From: Bacteroides mediterraneensis
GTDB taxonomy: Bacteria; Bacteroidota; Bacteroidia; Bacteroidales; Bacteroidaceae
Direction of reading: 5' to 3'
NCBI RefSeq assembly: GCF_900128455.1
Contig: NZ_LT635783.1
Location: forward strand, 2,723,520-2,787,519
Length of the DNA stretch: 64,000 nt
The translations under genes were made by a program, and so were the position numbers. The notes beneath the pieces are model-generated. The model did not search any database and was not told the origin of the DNA. It saw nothing but the letters and a program-made list of their open reading frames with translations. This document shows, one piece after another, positions 24,038-33,712 of the stretch (position 1 is the first letter of the stretch; every line of letters starts with the position of its first letter).

Positions 24038-27000
24038 ATGTCCCGTATCGAACTCCAATCTTTCGATTTGTTCCGTCGCATCGAACAGATTCACCGTCAG
24101 CCGACGGCCGCTCCCGACAATTTACAAGCCAAATACATCCTGCTCCACAAAGTGCTGGAGCAGGCTTGTTATGAACTGACCACGGGGGTCACCCTCTCCT
24201 TTGCCAACTTGTTTTCCCGTCTGGACTACATCTGCAAGGAGAAAAAAATGACTCCCTCCGACCGATATGCCATCCAGACCATGCGCCGCAACTGCAATGC
24301 TGCCATGGGCGACCGTTTTCAGGCCGACATGCAGGAATACCTTTACGACCTGCGTGCCCTGGTACGCTTTGTCTCGCTGGGCTTTGAAGAAGATATTCCG
24401 GCTTCCATCCTTCCGGAAATCCCTCACTCCAACCGTCCCTATCAAGGCACACGCCTGTCGCACATTCCCTACGTGCGGGCTTCCGTAACCAGCTGGAACG
24501 ACACCCAGATTTTTGCGGCGACCGACAGCGAGACCGACCCTTTCATTATCATCAACTATGCCAAGGGAGGGTATCAGGGCGATTTGCTGTATCTGAAGGA
24601 ACTGCTGAGGGAAAACCTGCCCCTGAACCTGCTCGATGTGCGGGTGGACGAAGAGAACCATTACATTCCGAACCTTATCGTCATCCATCCCGATTACCTG
24701 ATTGACATCAGTTCGCTGGCGGCCTGTTTCCGGGAATACGGACATCATCCGCTCAACTATTTCATGAATAAAATCAAGCCGAGAGCCCATACGGCTCCCA
24801 TCCTGATGGGTAACCTGGCCAGCCAGTTTCTCGACGACTACATCAACGAACAGCCCCAGGAGCCGGTCACCTACCCGCGTAGCATCCAGAAATTCTTTGC
24901 CGCCTCGGCTCTCGATTTCTGTACCTGCTCACTCCCAGCCGACTTCCATGCGCAGGCGCAGGCCCAGATGATGAACATCCGTTCGTTTGTACATGATGTA
25001 TTGCCCCGCAACATCCGGCATTTCAACAAGAAAAGCACCCTGCTCGAAGCCTCCTTCATCTGCGAAAAACTGGGGCTGCAGGGACGTGTGGACATGATGC
25101 AGAAAGACTTTCAGGTGCTCATCGAACAAAAGGCCGGGAAGCGCGACGAATACAACCACCGCCACAAGGAAGACCATTTCATCCAGATGATGCTCTATCA
25201 GGGCGTGCTACGATACAATTTCGGACAAGAAACGGAACACATGCAGACCTTCCTACTCTATTCCAAGTATGCCGACGGACTGCTGCTGGAGCATTTTTCC
25301 GAAAACCTGTTCCGGGAAAGCATCAAGCTCCGCAACTACATCGTACACAACGAGATGCAGCTGGGCGAAGGAGCTATCGGCGAGGTGGTGGATTCCCTCA
25401 GCACCGACCTGCTGAACGAGCTGCAGGTGAGCGGAAAGCTGTGGAACGATTACCAGGAACCGCAGTTGCAGACAGCCATCAATACCCTGAAACGCTGCAC
25501 CCCGCTGGAACGGGCTTACTTCAACCGCTTCTTCACGTTCGTGGCAAAGGAACAGATTCTCAGCAAGACTGGAGGGAACAGTGATGCCTCGCACGGATTT
25601 GCCGGCAACTGGCACATCCCGCTGCACGAGAAACTGGAGGCCGGCAATATCCTGCTGGGACTGACCATCCTGCAGAAACAAAGCAGCGGACCGGGCAAAG
25701 GATACGACCTCATCGAACTGCACATTCCGACTCAGGAAGAAGATTTCCTGCCCAATTTCCGGACAGGCGATATGGTGATTCTGTATTCCTACCAGGGAGA
25801 ACCCGACCTGCGAAAACAGATTCTCATGAAGGGAAACATCCTGGCACTGCGCCCGGACCGCATGACACTGGTCTTGCGCAACGGACAGCAGAACAAAGAT
25901 ATTATCGGGGGCAGAGACGACCTTTTCGCCATCGAACATGATTTTTCCGATACCTCGGCCAACAACGGGTTCCGCGGACTATACGCCTTTCTGTCTGCCC
26001 GGGCCGACCGGAAAGAACTTTTGTTAGGAGTACGTACCCCCGAACTGAAAGAGGAGGAAGTCACTCTGAATGGTGAATACGGCCGTTTCAACGAACTCAT
26101 CCGGAAAGAGAAACAAGCCAAGGATTACTTCCTGCTGGTAGGCCCTCCGGGTACCGGAAAGACTTCGTGTGCCCTGCGCTACATGGTGGAAGAAGCTCTG
26201 AGCGAACCGGATACGTCCATCCTGCTCCTGTCGTACACCAACCGGGCGGTGGACGAAATCTGCGGCATGCTTCTCGATTCCGGCATTGCCGGGAAAACTC
26301 CGTTCATCCGCATCGGCAGCGAACTGTCGTGCGACAAGCGTTTCGTACCTTACCTGCTGAAGCACAGCCTGGCCGACTGTCCCAAGCTGACTGACATCCG
26401 GCAGAAAATCGACCGCACCCGCATCTTCGTGGCCACCACGACCTCCCTCAACAGTCGCCTCAACCTCTTCACGTTGAAGCATTTCCAGCTGGCGCTTATC
26501 GACGAGGCCTCGCAGATACTGGAGCCTGACCTGCTCGGTATCCTCTCGGCCCGCTATCAGCAGCATAACGCCATCGACAAGTTCGTACTGGTGGGCGACT
26601 ACAAACAGCTTCCGGCCATTGCCCAGCAAAGTGCCGAAGAAGCTGCCGTCACCGACCCCCTCCTGCGACAAATTGGACTGGAGGACTGCCGCAACTCCCT
26701 CTTTGAACGCTTGTATAAGTCGAGTCCCGACACGTGCCGCAGTGTGCTCCGTCGGCAAGGACGCATGCATCCGGCCATTGCCGAGTTCCCCAACCAGACC
26801 TTCTACTACCGGGAACAACTGGAGTGTGTGCCGCTACCTCACCAGCTGGAAGAAATGCCCTACGAAGCTGGATTAGCTGCCCAAGACACCATCGACCGCC
26901 TGCTGCTGGAACGGAGAATGGTCTTCATCCCGGCAGAAGTTCCCGAAAGTCTCAGCGGCTCCGACAAGACCAACCCGCACGAGGCCCGTATCGTGGCCAC

Positions 27001-28288
27001 CCTGCTGGCTCATATCTACCGCCTGACAGAGTCACGTTTCGACCCCAACCGGACGGTAGGTGTCATCGTGCCCTACCGCAACCAGATTGCCATGATCCGG
27101 AAAGAGATAGCCTGCCTCCAACTACCTGCCTTACTGGACATCTCCATCGACACGGTGGAACGCTACCAGGGGAGCCAGCGGGATGTGATTATCTACTCGT
27201 TTACCGTACAGAATTTCAGTCAGCTCAATTTCCTGACGGCCCACACGTTCCAGGAAGACACCTTCCTGATAGACCGCAAGCTGAACGTGGCTCTGACCCG
27301 GGCCCGCAAGCAACTGCTGCTGACCGGCAACCCACACATTCTCGGGGCCAATATCACATTCTACAAACTGCTGGAATACATCCGCCTGCACAACGGTTAC
27401 CTGGAAACGGATTCCGAATCGTTCTGTCAAGGCAATTTCACCCTCCCGTCTTACCGCCGGAACTGGGAACTAGAGGAAGGCAGCTATTCCTTGCCCGCCC
27501 ACTTCCAGCAGGTTTTCGAGCAACTGGTTCTGCCTCCGCAGGATTGGGAGGCAAACGAGGCGCACTACCGTGAAACCACGGCTTACGGTCGGTGTGACTT
27601 CCGTGCCTTACCCGAGGAGATGACTCCGCAGACTTTCTGCCAGGCATACAACTATTTCTATCTGCGGAAACAATATGCAGCAGCACAGGCCCTCTTCACC
27701 GGAAGCGGCAACTGGCTGTACAACCTGATTCGGAAAGTCTCCGGCCGGGTGGTATTCTGTGACCTTTCCTGTGAGGCAGGTGCCTCGGGACTGGCCTTTG
27801 CCGATGTGTGCCGTTCCCTGCCTCACCTGGACCTGACCTATGTGGGTATCTATCCGATGCAGGAGATGGGGGAAACCGCCGAAGCCTTCTTTCAGACCCC
27901 GGCCTACAAGCACATTCAGACAAGCTCGTATCCCCGCTTGTCGGCCGTGAGACCGATGTTCTGGCAGACTCATTCGGTACTGACCGAGCTGGTGATTTTC
28001 AACCTCTCCAGCCTGTTCGACCGCATTTCACCACGGGAAGCGCGCGACCTGGCCCTGCAAATCAACCAGCTGGTGCATGCCCGTCCCCTGAACCACTACG
28101 TATTGGTGTATCGCGACGATGCAGGACCTTGCAGGAACAACCACTCCTATACGGCCTTCTGCAACCACCTTTCCCCCGAGCTGAAACCGCTCCAGCCGCA
28201 GATGCCCCTATGCGGAAAAATCCATTGTAACCCTACTGAAGGACTCCCGCTTTCGCAGGAATTCCTTTATGAAATACGTACTAACTGA
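24038..28288 (+). CDS. RecB-like nuclease, SF1 helicase and methyltransferase-like fusion
   Basis: The 1416-residue protein combines three modules. A PD-(D/E)xK nuclease of the RecB/Cas4/Dna2 kind is marked by D352 in GRVDMM, E363-x-K365 in VLIEQKAGK and Q383xxxY387; clustered cysteines for an iron-sulphur site are not seen. A Dna2/Upf1-type SF1 helicase follows, with Walker A GPPGTGKT (702-709), DEAS (822-825), VERYQGSQRD (from 1040) and LNVALTRAR (1082-1090). The last about 220 residues resemble a class I methyltransferase: VVFCDLSCEAG (about 1238-1248), then YVGIYPMQEM, with Tyr where an acidic ribose ligand is usual. The N-terminal 330 residues are unassigned. A DNA-processing or defence role is inferred. 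Confidence 0.85.
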   Translation: MSRIELQSFDLFRRIEQIHRQPTAAPDNLQAKYILLHKVLEQACYELTTGVTLSFANLFSRLDYICKEKKMTPSDRYAIQTMRRNCNAAMGDRFQADMQEYLYDLRALVRFVSLGFEEDIPASILPEIPHSNRPYQGTRLSHIPYVRASVTSWNDTQIFAATDSETDPFIIINYAKGGYQGDLLYLKELLRENLPLNLLDVRVDEENHYIPNLIVIHPDYLIDISSLAACFREYGHHPLNYFMNKIKPRAHTAPILMGNLASQFLDDYINEQPQEPVTYPRSIQKFFAASALDFCTCSLPADFHAQAQAQMMNIRSFVHDVLPRNIRHFNKKSTLLEASFICEKLGLQGRVDMMQKDFQVLIEQKAGKRDEYNHRHKEDHFIQMMLYQGVLRYNFGQETEHMQTFLLYSKYADGLLLEHFSENLFRESIKLRNYIVHNEMQLGEGAIGEVVDSLSTDLLNELQVSGKLWNDYQEPQLQTAINTLKRCTPLERAYFNRFFTFVAKEQILSKTGGNSDASHGFAGNWHIPLHEKLEAGNILLGLTILQKQSSGPGKGYDLIELHIPTQEEDFLPNFRTGDMVILYSYQGEPDLRKQILMKGNILALRPDRMTLVLRNGQQNKDIIGGRDDLFAIEHDFSDTSANNGFRGLYAFLSARADRKELLLGVRTPELKEEEVTLNGEYGRFNELIRKEKQAKDYFLLVGPPGTGKTSCALRYMVEEALSEPDTSILLLSYTNRAVDEICGMLLDSGIAGKTPFIRIGSELSCDKRFVPYLLKHSLADCPKLTDIRQKIDRTRIFVATTTSLNSRLNLFTLKHFQLALIDEASQILEPDLLGILSARYQQHNAIDKFVLVGDYKQLPAIAQQSAEEAAVTDPLLRQIGLEDCRNSLFERLYKSSPDTCRSVLRRQGRMHPAIAEFPNQTFYYREQLECVPLPHQLEEMPYEAGLAAQDTIDRLLLERRMVFIPAEVPESLSGSDKTNPHEARIVATLLAHIYRLTESRFDPNRTVGVIVPYRNQIAMIRKEIACLQLPALLDISIDTVERYQGSQRDVIIYSFTVQNFSQLNFLTAHTFQEDTFLIDRKLNVALTRARKQLLLTGNPHILGANITFYKLLEYIRLHNGYLETDSESFCQGNFTLPSYRRNWELEEGSYSLPAHFQQVFEQLVLPPQDWEANEAHYRETTAYGRCDFRALPEEMTPQTFCQAYNYFYLRKQYAAAQALFTGSGNWLYNLIRKVSGRVVFCDLSCEAGASGLAFADVCRSLPHLDLTYVGIYPMQEMGETAEAFFQTPAYKHIQTSSYPRLSAVRPMFWQTHSVLTELVIFNLSSLFDRISPREARDLALQINQLVHARPLNHYVLVYRDDAGPCRNNHSYTAFCNHLSPELKPLQPQMPLCGKIHCNPTEGLPLSQEFLYEIRTN

Positions 28289-29031
28289 TGAAAAAGAAAC
28301 CTATCCAGCGGGCCCTTATCGTAGGGGCCACTTCCGGCATCGGAAAAGAAACGGCCTTGCAACTGCTCCAGAAGGGGTGGATACTCGGACTGGCAGGCCG
28401 ACGCGAAGAAAAACTGAAAGAATTGCAGCAGCTGGCTCCGGACCGCATCTACATCCGAGCCATCGACATTTGTCAGGCAGAGGCACCCGACCGCCTGCAG
28501 GAATTGATTGATGAAATGGGAGGCATGGACCTCTACCTGCACTGTTCAGGCATCGGACACCAGAATTACGCACTGTCACCGGACATCGAACTCCAGACAC
28601 TCGAAACCAACGGAACGGGGTTCGTACGGATGGTCACCGCCGCGTTCCGCTATTTTGCCCGGCAACAAGGAGGACATCTCGCTGTCATCAGCTCCATTGC
28701 CGGTACCAAAGGACTGGGAGCCGCCCCGGCCTACTCCGCCACCAAGCGTTTCCAGAATATCTACATCGACTCCCTGGAACAGCTGGCCTACATGCAGCAT
28801 CTCCCCATCCACTTCACCGACATCCGGCCCGGATTCGTGGCCACCGGCTTGCTGAACGACGGCAAGCATTATCCCATGCTGATGTCCACGGAGAAAGTAG
28901 CCCGTCACATCGTGCGAGCCCTGGAAAAAAAGAAACGCATCGCCCTCATCGACTGGCGCTACCGCATCATGGTAGCCCTCTGGCACCTGATACCGCCTGC
29001 CGTCTGGAAACGACTGCCCATCAGGAATTGA
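28288..29031 (+). CDS. short-chain dehydrogenase/reductase
   Basis: A classical SDR of 247 residues: nucleotide-binding GATSGIGKE near the N-terminus, the NAD(P)-adjacent ETNGTGFVRMV, the catalytic serine in ISSIAGTKG, and the YSATK (Y-x-x-x-K) pair. The first bases after the fold suggest NADP preference (GRREEKL). The substrate is unknown. The start overlaps the helicase stop by one base (TGATG), so it is probably translated in coupling with it. The 3' end overlaps a convergent MATE gene by 11 bases. Confidence 0.9.
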   Translation: MKKKPIQRALIVGATSGIGKETALQLLQKGWILGLAGRREEKLKELQQLAPDRIYIRAIDICQAEAPDRLQELIDEMGGMDLYLHCSGIGHQNYALSPDIELQTLETNGTGFVRMVTAAFRYFARQQGGHLAVISSIAGTKGLGAAPAYSATKRFQNIYIDSLEQLAYMQHLPIHFTDIRPGFVATGLLNDGKHYPMLMSTEKVARHIVRALEKKKRIALIDWRYRIMVALWHLIPPAVWKRLPIRN

Positions 29032-30391
29032 CGGGCACCCGTCTTTCCTTTGCCACAATCTCCTTCAAGCGACGGTACACATAGATGAAAGCCGGCACCA
29101 GGAACAGGTTGGCAAACAGCCAGGCCGTCGGGTCGCCGAAGCAGACGCCCCAAAACTTCCAGGCCGGTACGAGGAAAAGACTGACCAGCACACGGGCTAT
29201 CATTTCAGCTACGCCCGAAAACATGGCCAGCCGCGTATAACCTGCCCCCTGAATGGTGTAGCGGAGAATACTCAGCGACCCCAGCAGGATGAAGAAAGAC
29301 GTGTTGATGTGCAAGAACAACACGGTATCTTTCATAATCTCCGTCTCCTCGGGCGAAATGAACAGCAAGGCAAACTTGTCGGCCAGTCCCCACATTACAA
29401 TGGCAATCGCTACGGAATAGACCAACATCATCAGCGTGGCCGACTTGATACCCATCCAGATGCGGTCGGGCTTTCCGGCACCATAGTTCTGTCCGGAATA
29501 CGTAGCCATGGCCATACCCAGACTGTCCAGCGGACACATCACGAACATCTTGATACGCATGGCCGCAGTGAAGGCAGCCACACAGGCCGTACCCAATGCA
29601 TTGTTCGCACTCTGCAACATGATACTGCCGATAGCCGTAATGGAAAACTGCAAGCCCATCGGCACCCCGATAGACAAAAGCTGACGGGCCAGGTCTTTCC
29701 GGAAACGGCGGTCGGACGGCTCGGTTTTCAGGATGTCAAACTTGCGGTACATATAGATGTAGCACAGCAAAGCCGAAAGTCCCTGAGAGAAGACCGTGGC
29801 GATGGCCGCTCCGGCTACACCCCATCCCAGCGTCAGGATACAGAACAAATCGAGTACAATGTTCAGCAACGTGGAGAACAACAGGAACCAAAACGGGGTC
29901 TTGCTATCTCCCAACGCACGGATGATGCTGGAAAGCAGGTTGTAGAAAAACGTACACGGTACGCCGATAAACGTGATGAGCAAATAAATGTAAGCCCCCT
30001 CAAAAATATTCTCAGGTGTCTGCATGGAACGTAGGATAAATCCGCAGAGCAGACTCGTGACAATGGCCACCGCCACCGACATCACGGCCGCCAGCTTCAG
30101 GCTGACCGACACATAACGCCGCATCGTGACATAATCGCGGGCCCCAAACTTCTGGGCCACCGGAATGCCGAAACCACCACAACACCCGTTGCAGAATCCC
30201 AGTATCAGGAAAACCACCGATGTGCTGGCTCCCACGGAAGCCAAGGCATTAATACCTAAGAATCGCCCTACAATGGCCGCATCCACCAGCGAATACGTCT
30301 GCTGAAGCAGGTTGCCCAGCAACAAAGGAAATGTAAAATTCAAAATCAGCGGCAGACTTGGCCCTGATGTCATCTCTCTAGACTGTGCCAT
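29021..30391 (-). CDS. MATE-family efflux transporter
   Basis: A 456-residue membrane protein with 12 predicted helices and two homologous halves, opening with PLILNFTFPLLLGNLLQQTYSLVDAAIVGRFLG, the MATE/NorM signature. Such carriers export cationic drugs and metabolites against Na+ or H+. The specificity cannot be read. A palindromic operator-like site covers its -7 box, suggesting control by a local repressor. It is convergent with the dehydrogenase gene. Confidence 0.93.
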   Translation of the reverse strand: MAQSREMTSGPSLPLILNFTFPLLLGNLLQQTYSLVDAAIVGRFLGINALASVGASTSVVFLILGFCNGCCGGFGIPVAQKFGARDYVTMRRYVSVSLKLAAVMSVAVAIVTSLLCGFILRSMQTPENIFEGAYIYLLITFIGVPCTFFYNLLSSIIRALGDSKTPFWFLLFSTLLNIVLDLFCILTLGWGVAGAAIATVFSQGLSALLCYIYMYRKFDILKTEPSDRRFRKDLARQLLSIGVPMGLQFSITAIGSIMLQSANNALGTACVAAFTAAMRIKMFVMCPLDSLGMAMATYSGQNYGAGKPDRIWMGIKSATLMMLVYSVAIAIVMWGLADKFALLFISPEETEIMKDTVLFLHINTSFFILLGSLSILRYTIQGAGYTRLAMFSGVAEMIARVLVSLFLVPAWKFWGVCFGDPTAWLFANLFLVPAFIYVYRRLKEIVAKERRVPVNS

Positions 30392-30423
30392 AAATATCCT
30401 CTCGTTATCCTCAAAAAATAATA

Positions 30424-30441
30424 AGTGTACAAAAGTACACT
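30424..30441 (-). promoter_or_regulatory. -7 box inside an inverted repeat before the MATE gene
   Basis: AGTGTAC (30424-30430) and GTACACT (30435-30441) form a perfect 7-bp inverted repeat. The minus strand reads TACTTTTG across its centre (30430-30437), a perfect -7 element. An outer inverted repeat CTCTCGTT/AACGAGAG (about 30399-30406 and 30452-30459) encloses it. A repressor bound here would block the promoter. Confidence 0.65.
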
Positions 30442-30639
30442 AAAGTTGTGAAACGAGAGAGAATCAAGGCGTTAAATAAGGTAATCCAAGGCGCTTTTTT
30501 ACCTTAAATCATCCCTGAAAAAACACAAAGACGTTTTCGGAACACCCCTTTTCAGGCAGTAATTTATTATCATTTGTGAATTTTTTAATGCTGGAATTGA
30601 CTTACCTTCGCAGCCAAATTCAAGAAACAGAGAAAAGAC

Positions 30640-31983
30640 ATGAAAGACAGTATTGACTTCGGAAGCATGGACATTCCGAAATTGTTCCGAAAATTACTTA
30701 TCCCTACCGTACTGGGAATGATTTTCTCGGCCATCTTCATCATCACCGACGGCATCTTCGTGGGGAAAGGCATCGGCAGCGACGCCCTGGCCGCCGTCAA
30801 CATCACGGCTCCCCTCTTCCTGATTAATACGGGCGTGGGACTGATGTTCGGTATCGGTGCCTCGGTCGTGGCCTCCATTCACCTGTCGCAAGGGAAAGTA
30901 AAGGTGGCCCGCATCAATATCACGCAGGCTGTCATAGTTTCCTCCTTATTGCTCATCGCCTACGCCGCAGTCATTCTCTGCAACGTGGAAGAAATAGCCT
31001 TACTGCTGGGAAGCTCACCCCGCCTGTTGCCTCTCGCCGCCGAATACATGTACTGGTTCGTGCCCTTCCTGGTGTTCAGTGCCCTGCTGAGCTCGGGCAT
31101 GTTCTTCGTGCGACTGGACGGCTCACCCAACTACGCTATGGTGTGCAACATCATCCCTGCCCTACTCAACATCGGTCTGGACTACCTGTTTATCTTCGTC
31201 TGCAAATGGGGCATGTTCGGAGCCGCCCTGGCCACCAGTCTGGGCTACATCGTCGGTGCCCTGATGATTCTGGTTTATCTGATGCAGCCTCAGCACATTC
31301 TCCGTTTGTGTAAAGTCAAACTGTCTTGGAAAAGCCTGCGGCTCACCCTCCGCAACACCGGCTATATGTGTAAGCTGGGATTGTCCAGTTTTCTCTGTGA
31401 GGCAGCCATCGCCACCATGATGTTTGCCGGGAACTACGTCTTTATCCACTACCTGGGTGAAGACGGGGTAGCCGCCTACAGCATCGCCTGCTATTTCTTC
31501 CCCATCATCTTCATGGTGTACAATGCCATTGCCCAGTCGGCCCAACCTATTCTCAGCTACAACTTCGGAGCCGGACACCCGGAACGCGTGCGGGCAGCCT
31601 TCCGATTGGCCCTGCTGACCGCCATCTCCTGCGGCATCATCGTTTTCGCCGTCACGGCCTTGTTCTCTTCCCAAATAGCCTCCTGGTTCATCGACAGCCG
31701 CTATCCGGCACACGACCTCGCCGTAGAAGGACTTCCTCTGTTTGCCTCCGGCTTCGTATGCTTCGGCATCAACATCGTATCCATCGGCTACTTCCAGAGT
31801 GTGGAACGCGACCGCCCTGCCATGGCCATCACCCTGCTGCGCGGATTTATCCTCGTGTTACTCTGCTTCTGGCTGATGCCGCTGCTATGCGGAGTGCCGG
31901 GAATCTGGCTGGCCGTCCCCGTTTCCGAGCTACTGACCTTTCTTTTTGTCCTCACTCTCTATTGCCGCGGCAAACGAAACTAA
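30640..31983 (+). CDS. MATE-family efflux transporter
   Basis: A second MATE carrier (447 residues) divergent from the first, beginning MDIPKLFRKLLIPTVLGMIFSAIFIITDGIFVGKGIG. It has the 12-helix plan and paired-half structure of the family and is not a close copy of its neighbour. It is likely cotranscribed with, or adjacent to the control of, the Crp/Fnr regulator 39 bases downstream. The substrate is unknown. Confidence 0.93.
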   Translation: MKDSIDFGSMDIPKLFRKLLIPTVLGMIFSAIFIITDGIFVGKGIGSDALAAVNITAPLFLINTGVGLMFGIGASVVASIHLSQGKVKVARINITQAVIVSSLLLIAYAAVILCNVEEIALLLGSSPRLLPLAAEYMYWFVPFLVFSALLSSGMFFVRLDGSPNYAMVCNIIPALLNIGLDYLFIFVCKWGMFGAALATSLGYIVGALMILVYLMQPQHILRLCKVKLSWKSLRLTLRNTGYMCKLGLSSFLCEAAIATMMFAGNYVFIHYLGEDGVAAYSIACYFFPIIFMVYNAIAQSAQPILSYNFGAGHPERVRAAFRLALLTAISCGIIVFAVTALFSSQIASWFIDSRYPAHDLAVEGLPLFASGFVCFGINIVSIGYFQSVERDRPAMAITLLRGFILVLLCFWLMPLLCGVPGIWLAVPVSELLTFLFVLTLYCRGKRN

Positions 31984-31991
31984 GATTTTAT

Positions 31992-31999
31992 TACCTTTG
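31992..31999 (+). promoter_or_regulatory. -7 element before the Crp/Fnr gene
   Basis: TACCTTTG matches the Bacteroidetes -7 consensus and lies 24 bases before the start codon, inside the gap after the MATE gene. No TTTG is at the right distance for -33. Confidence 0.5.
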
Positions 32000-32022
32000 T
32001 AGCGACATAGATACCCAAAGGA

Positions 32023-32598
32023 ATGAAAACTTTTAGCGAGATACTGCACGAAAAATATGGACTGAGTGCCTCGGAATCCGAGCAATTGCTGGCACAGATG
32101 GAACGACTCACCTACCGAAAAGGGGAACACATCGTACGGGAAGGAGAACGCAACAGCAGTCTCTACCTGGTGGCCAGAGGAATCTGGAGAGGACATTATC
32201 TGCGCGACGGAGTGGACATTTCACTCTGGTTTGCTTCTGAAGGAGACACGCTCTTCTCTTCGTGGAGCTACGTGGCCGACCGTCCCTCTCTTACCTCCAT
32301 CGAAGCCATGAGCGACAGCACGGTCTTCCGCATCTCCAAGCAAAAGATGGAGACTTTTTTTGCCTCTTCCATCGCCTTTGCCAACATCGGAAGAGTCATT
32401 TTCGAACGGCAGTTTCTGGACATGGAAAACTGGATGATAAACGGAGGAGCCGCACAGGCGAAACAACGTTACCTTGCCCTGCTGGAGCAGAATCCGGAAT
32501 TGCTGCAGCATGTCCCGCTAAAGCACATCGCCTCTTATCTGATGATTACGCCTCAGTCGCTCAGCCGCATACGGGCGGAACTGAGCAGAAAGAAATAA
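32023..32598 (+). CDS. Crp/Fnr-family transcriptional regulator
   Basis: The 191-residue protein has a cyclic-nucleotide-binding beta-barrel (about 20-125, including YRKGEHIVREGERNSSLYLVARGI) and a C-terminal helix-turn-helix (LKHIASYLMITPQSLSRIRAEL). The barrel lacks an obvious R-S-A-T phosphate cassette, so cAMP binding is doubtful. Bacteroidetes have many such small regulators. The adjacent MATE gene is a possible target. Confidence 0.88.
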   Translation: MKTFSEILHEKYGLSASESEQLLAQMERLTYRKGEHIVREGERNSSLYLVARGIWRGHYLRDGVDISLWFASEGDTLFSSWSYVADRPSLTSIEAMSDSTVFRISKQKMETFFASSIAFANIGRVIFERQFLDMENWMINGGAAQAKQRYLALLEQNPELLQHVPLKHIASYLMITPQSLSRIRAELSRKK

Positions 32599-32608
32599 CG
32601 AAGTAGAA

Positions 32609-33442
32609 TTAATGAACGCCAGTGATGGCACCAATCCAATATCTGCCTTCTTGGTATGTAGTCTGAATATTCATTTGATGTGTGTACTTTCCTGCCTGAT
32701 AAGTAACCTGGTAATTATCAGTGTCCAACGGAAGAACTTTCAGACTCTTGAACCACATACTGTCGAAATCAAAATTCGTCACCAAAAGGTCATAGCCCTC
32801 GAAAGTATCCTGCAAATACTCCTGTTCTGCTTTCTTGAATTGTTCCAAAGCTGTGTGAGACAGATTGGACAGACGTAAAGACTGCAACTTGGCATTCAAA
32901 TCGCCGCACATACTGCAATAGGTAGCCAAATAAACTTTATAAAAACTTTCGACCAATGATTTTCCCGACGAACTATCTATTTTATAAGAAGCTACATTTT
33001 CAAAACAAGACAACCACTCATCTCCATATTGGGTATCGCTTTCAATCGGGGTAATATATACAATCTTACATTGGTCATTCACATATCCCACTTTCAATGG
33101 AATCTCTACCAGACTGGTACTATCTTTTTTATCCCAAAGATAACTTACCATACACCAGTCGTCTGCAATTTCTCTTACATTCAATGTCTTGATTGCATCT
33201 GAATTCACATCTTGTGCCCGTATAATCGGATTGCCTCCAGTAGCATAAGCCATTCTATGGAGTTTGGCAGCCAATTCTTCGGTTAAATACTTCTTACACA
33301 ATGCTTCATTATTCGAATCTACATTTAAAAGGTTCGTCATATAATTCGTATAAAATGTACGCACTTCATCTATGCATGCACCAGAACAGATTGAGCTGCA
33401 ACAAAGCCACAAGACCGGTATAAATAAGAGTTTCCTTTTCAT
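32609..33442 (-). CDS. DUF3828-like exported protein
   Basis: The 277-residue protein has a signal peptide (MKRKLLFIPVLWLCCSSICSG) and two similar halves, each like DUF3828: VRTFYTNYMTNLLN...LCKKYLTEELAAKL and VESFYKVYLATYCSM...LSHTALEQF. Each half has a helix followed by beta strands. Such proteins are related to the NTF2-like fold, but no function is known. It is convergent with the Crp/Fnr gene, 10 bases apart. Confidence 0.75.
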   Translation of the reverse strand: MKRKLLFIPVLWLCCSSICSGACIDEVRTFYTNYMTNLLNVDSNNEALCKKYLTEELAAKLHRMAYATGGNPIIRAQDVNSDAIKTLNVREIADDWCMVSYLWDKKDSTSLVEIPLKVGYVNDQCKIVYITPIESDTQYGDEWLSCFENVASYKIDSSSGKSLVESFYKVYLATYCSMCGDLNAKLQSLRLSNLSHTALEQFKKAEQEYLQDTFEGYDLLVTNFDFDSMWFKSLKVLPLDTDNYQVTYQAGKYTHQMNIQTTYQEGRYWIGAITGVH

Positions 33443-33640
33443 TGTTTAATAGTTAACGTGAGCGTAAAACAAAAAGTATTAGATTTATAACGTCCAATTA
33501 TAACCTTTAAATGATTACCATAAGACTTTTCAGCGCCTAAAGTACAGAAATTTATGATATGACTAATGATTTTTGTAAGAAATTTGCATTACAAGAGGAA
33601 AAACGACCACTTTCTCCATACTGATTTATAACCATATCTT

Positions 33641-33692
33641 ATCAGGAATACACTCATTTCATCCTGATTCGAAAAAACTTTGTATACTTTTG
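33641..33692 (+). promoter_or_regulatory. -7 element and upstream inverted repeat before the LuxR-type gene
   Basis: TACTTTTG (33685-33692) is a perfect -7 box 20 bases before the start. An inverted repeat ATCAGGA (33641-33647) / TCCTGAT (33662-33668) has half-sites 21 bp apart, just upstream of and touching the -33 region. It may be an autoregulatory site. Confidence 0.5.
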
Positions 33693-33712
33693 TGGCACTG
33701 TAACCTGAATGT

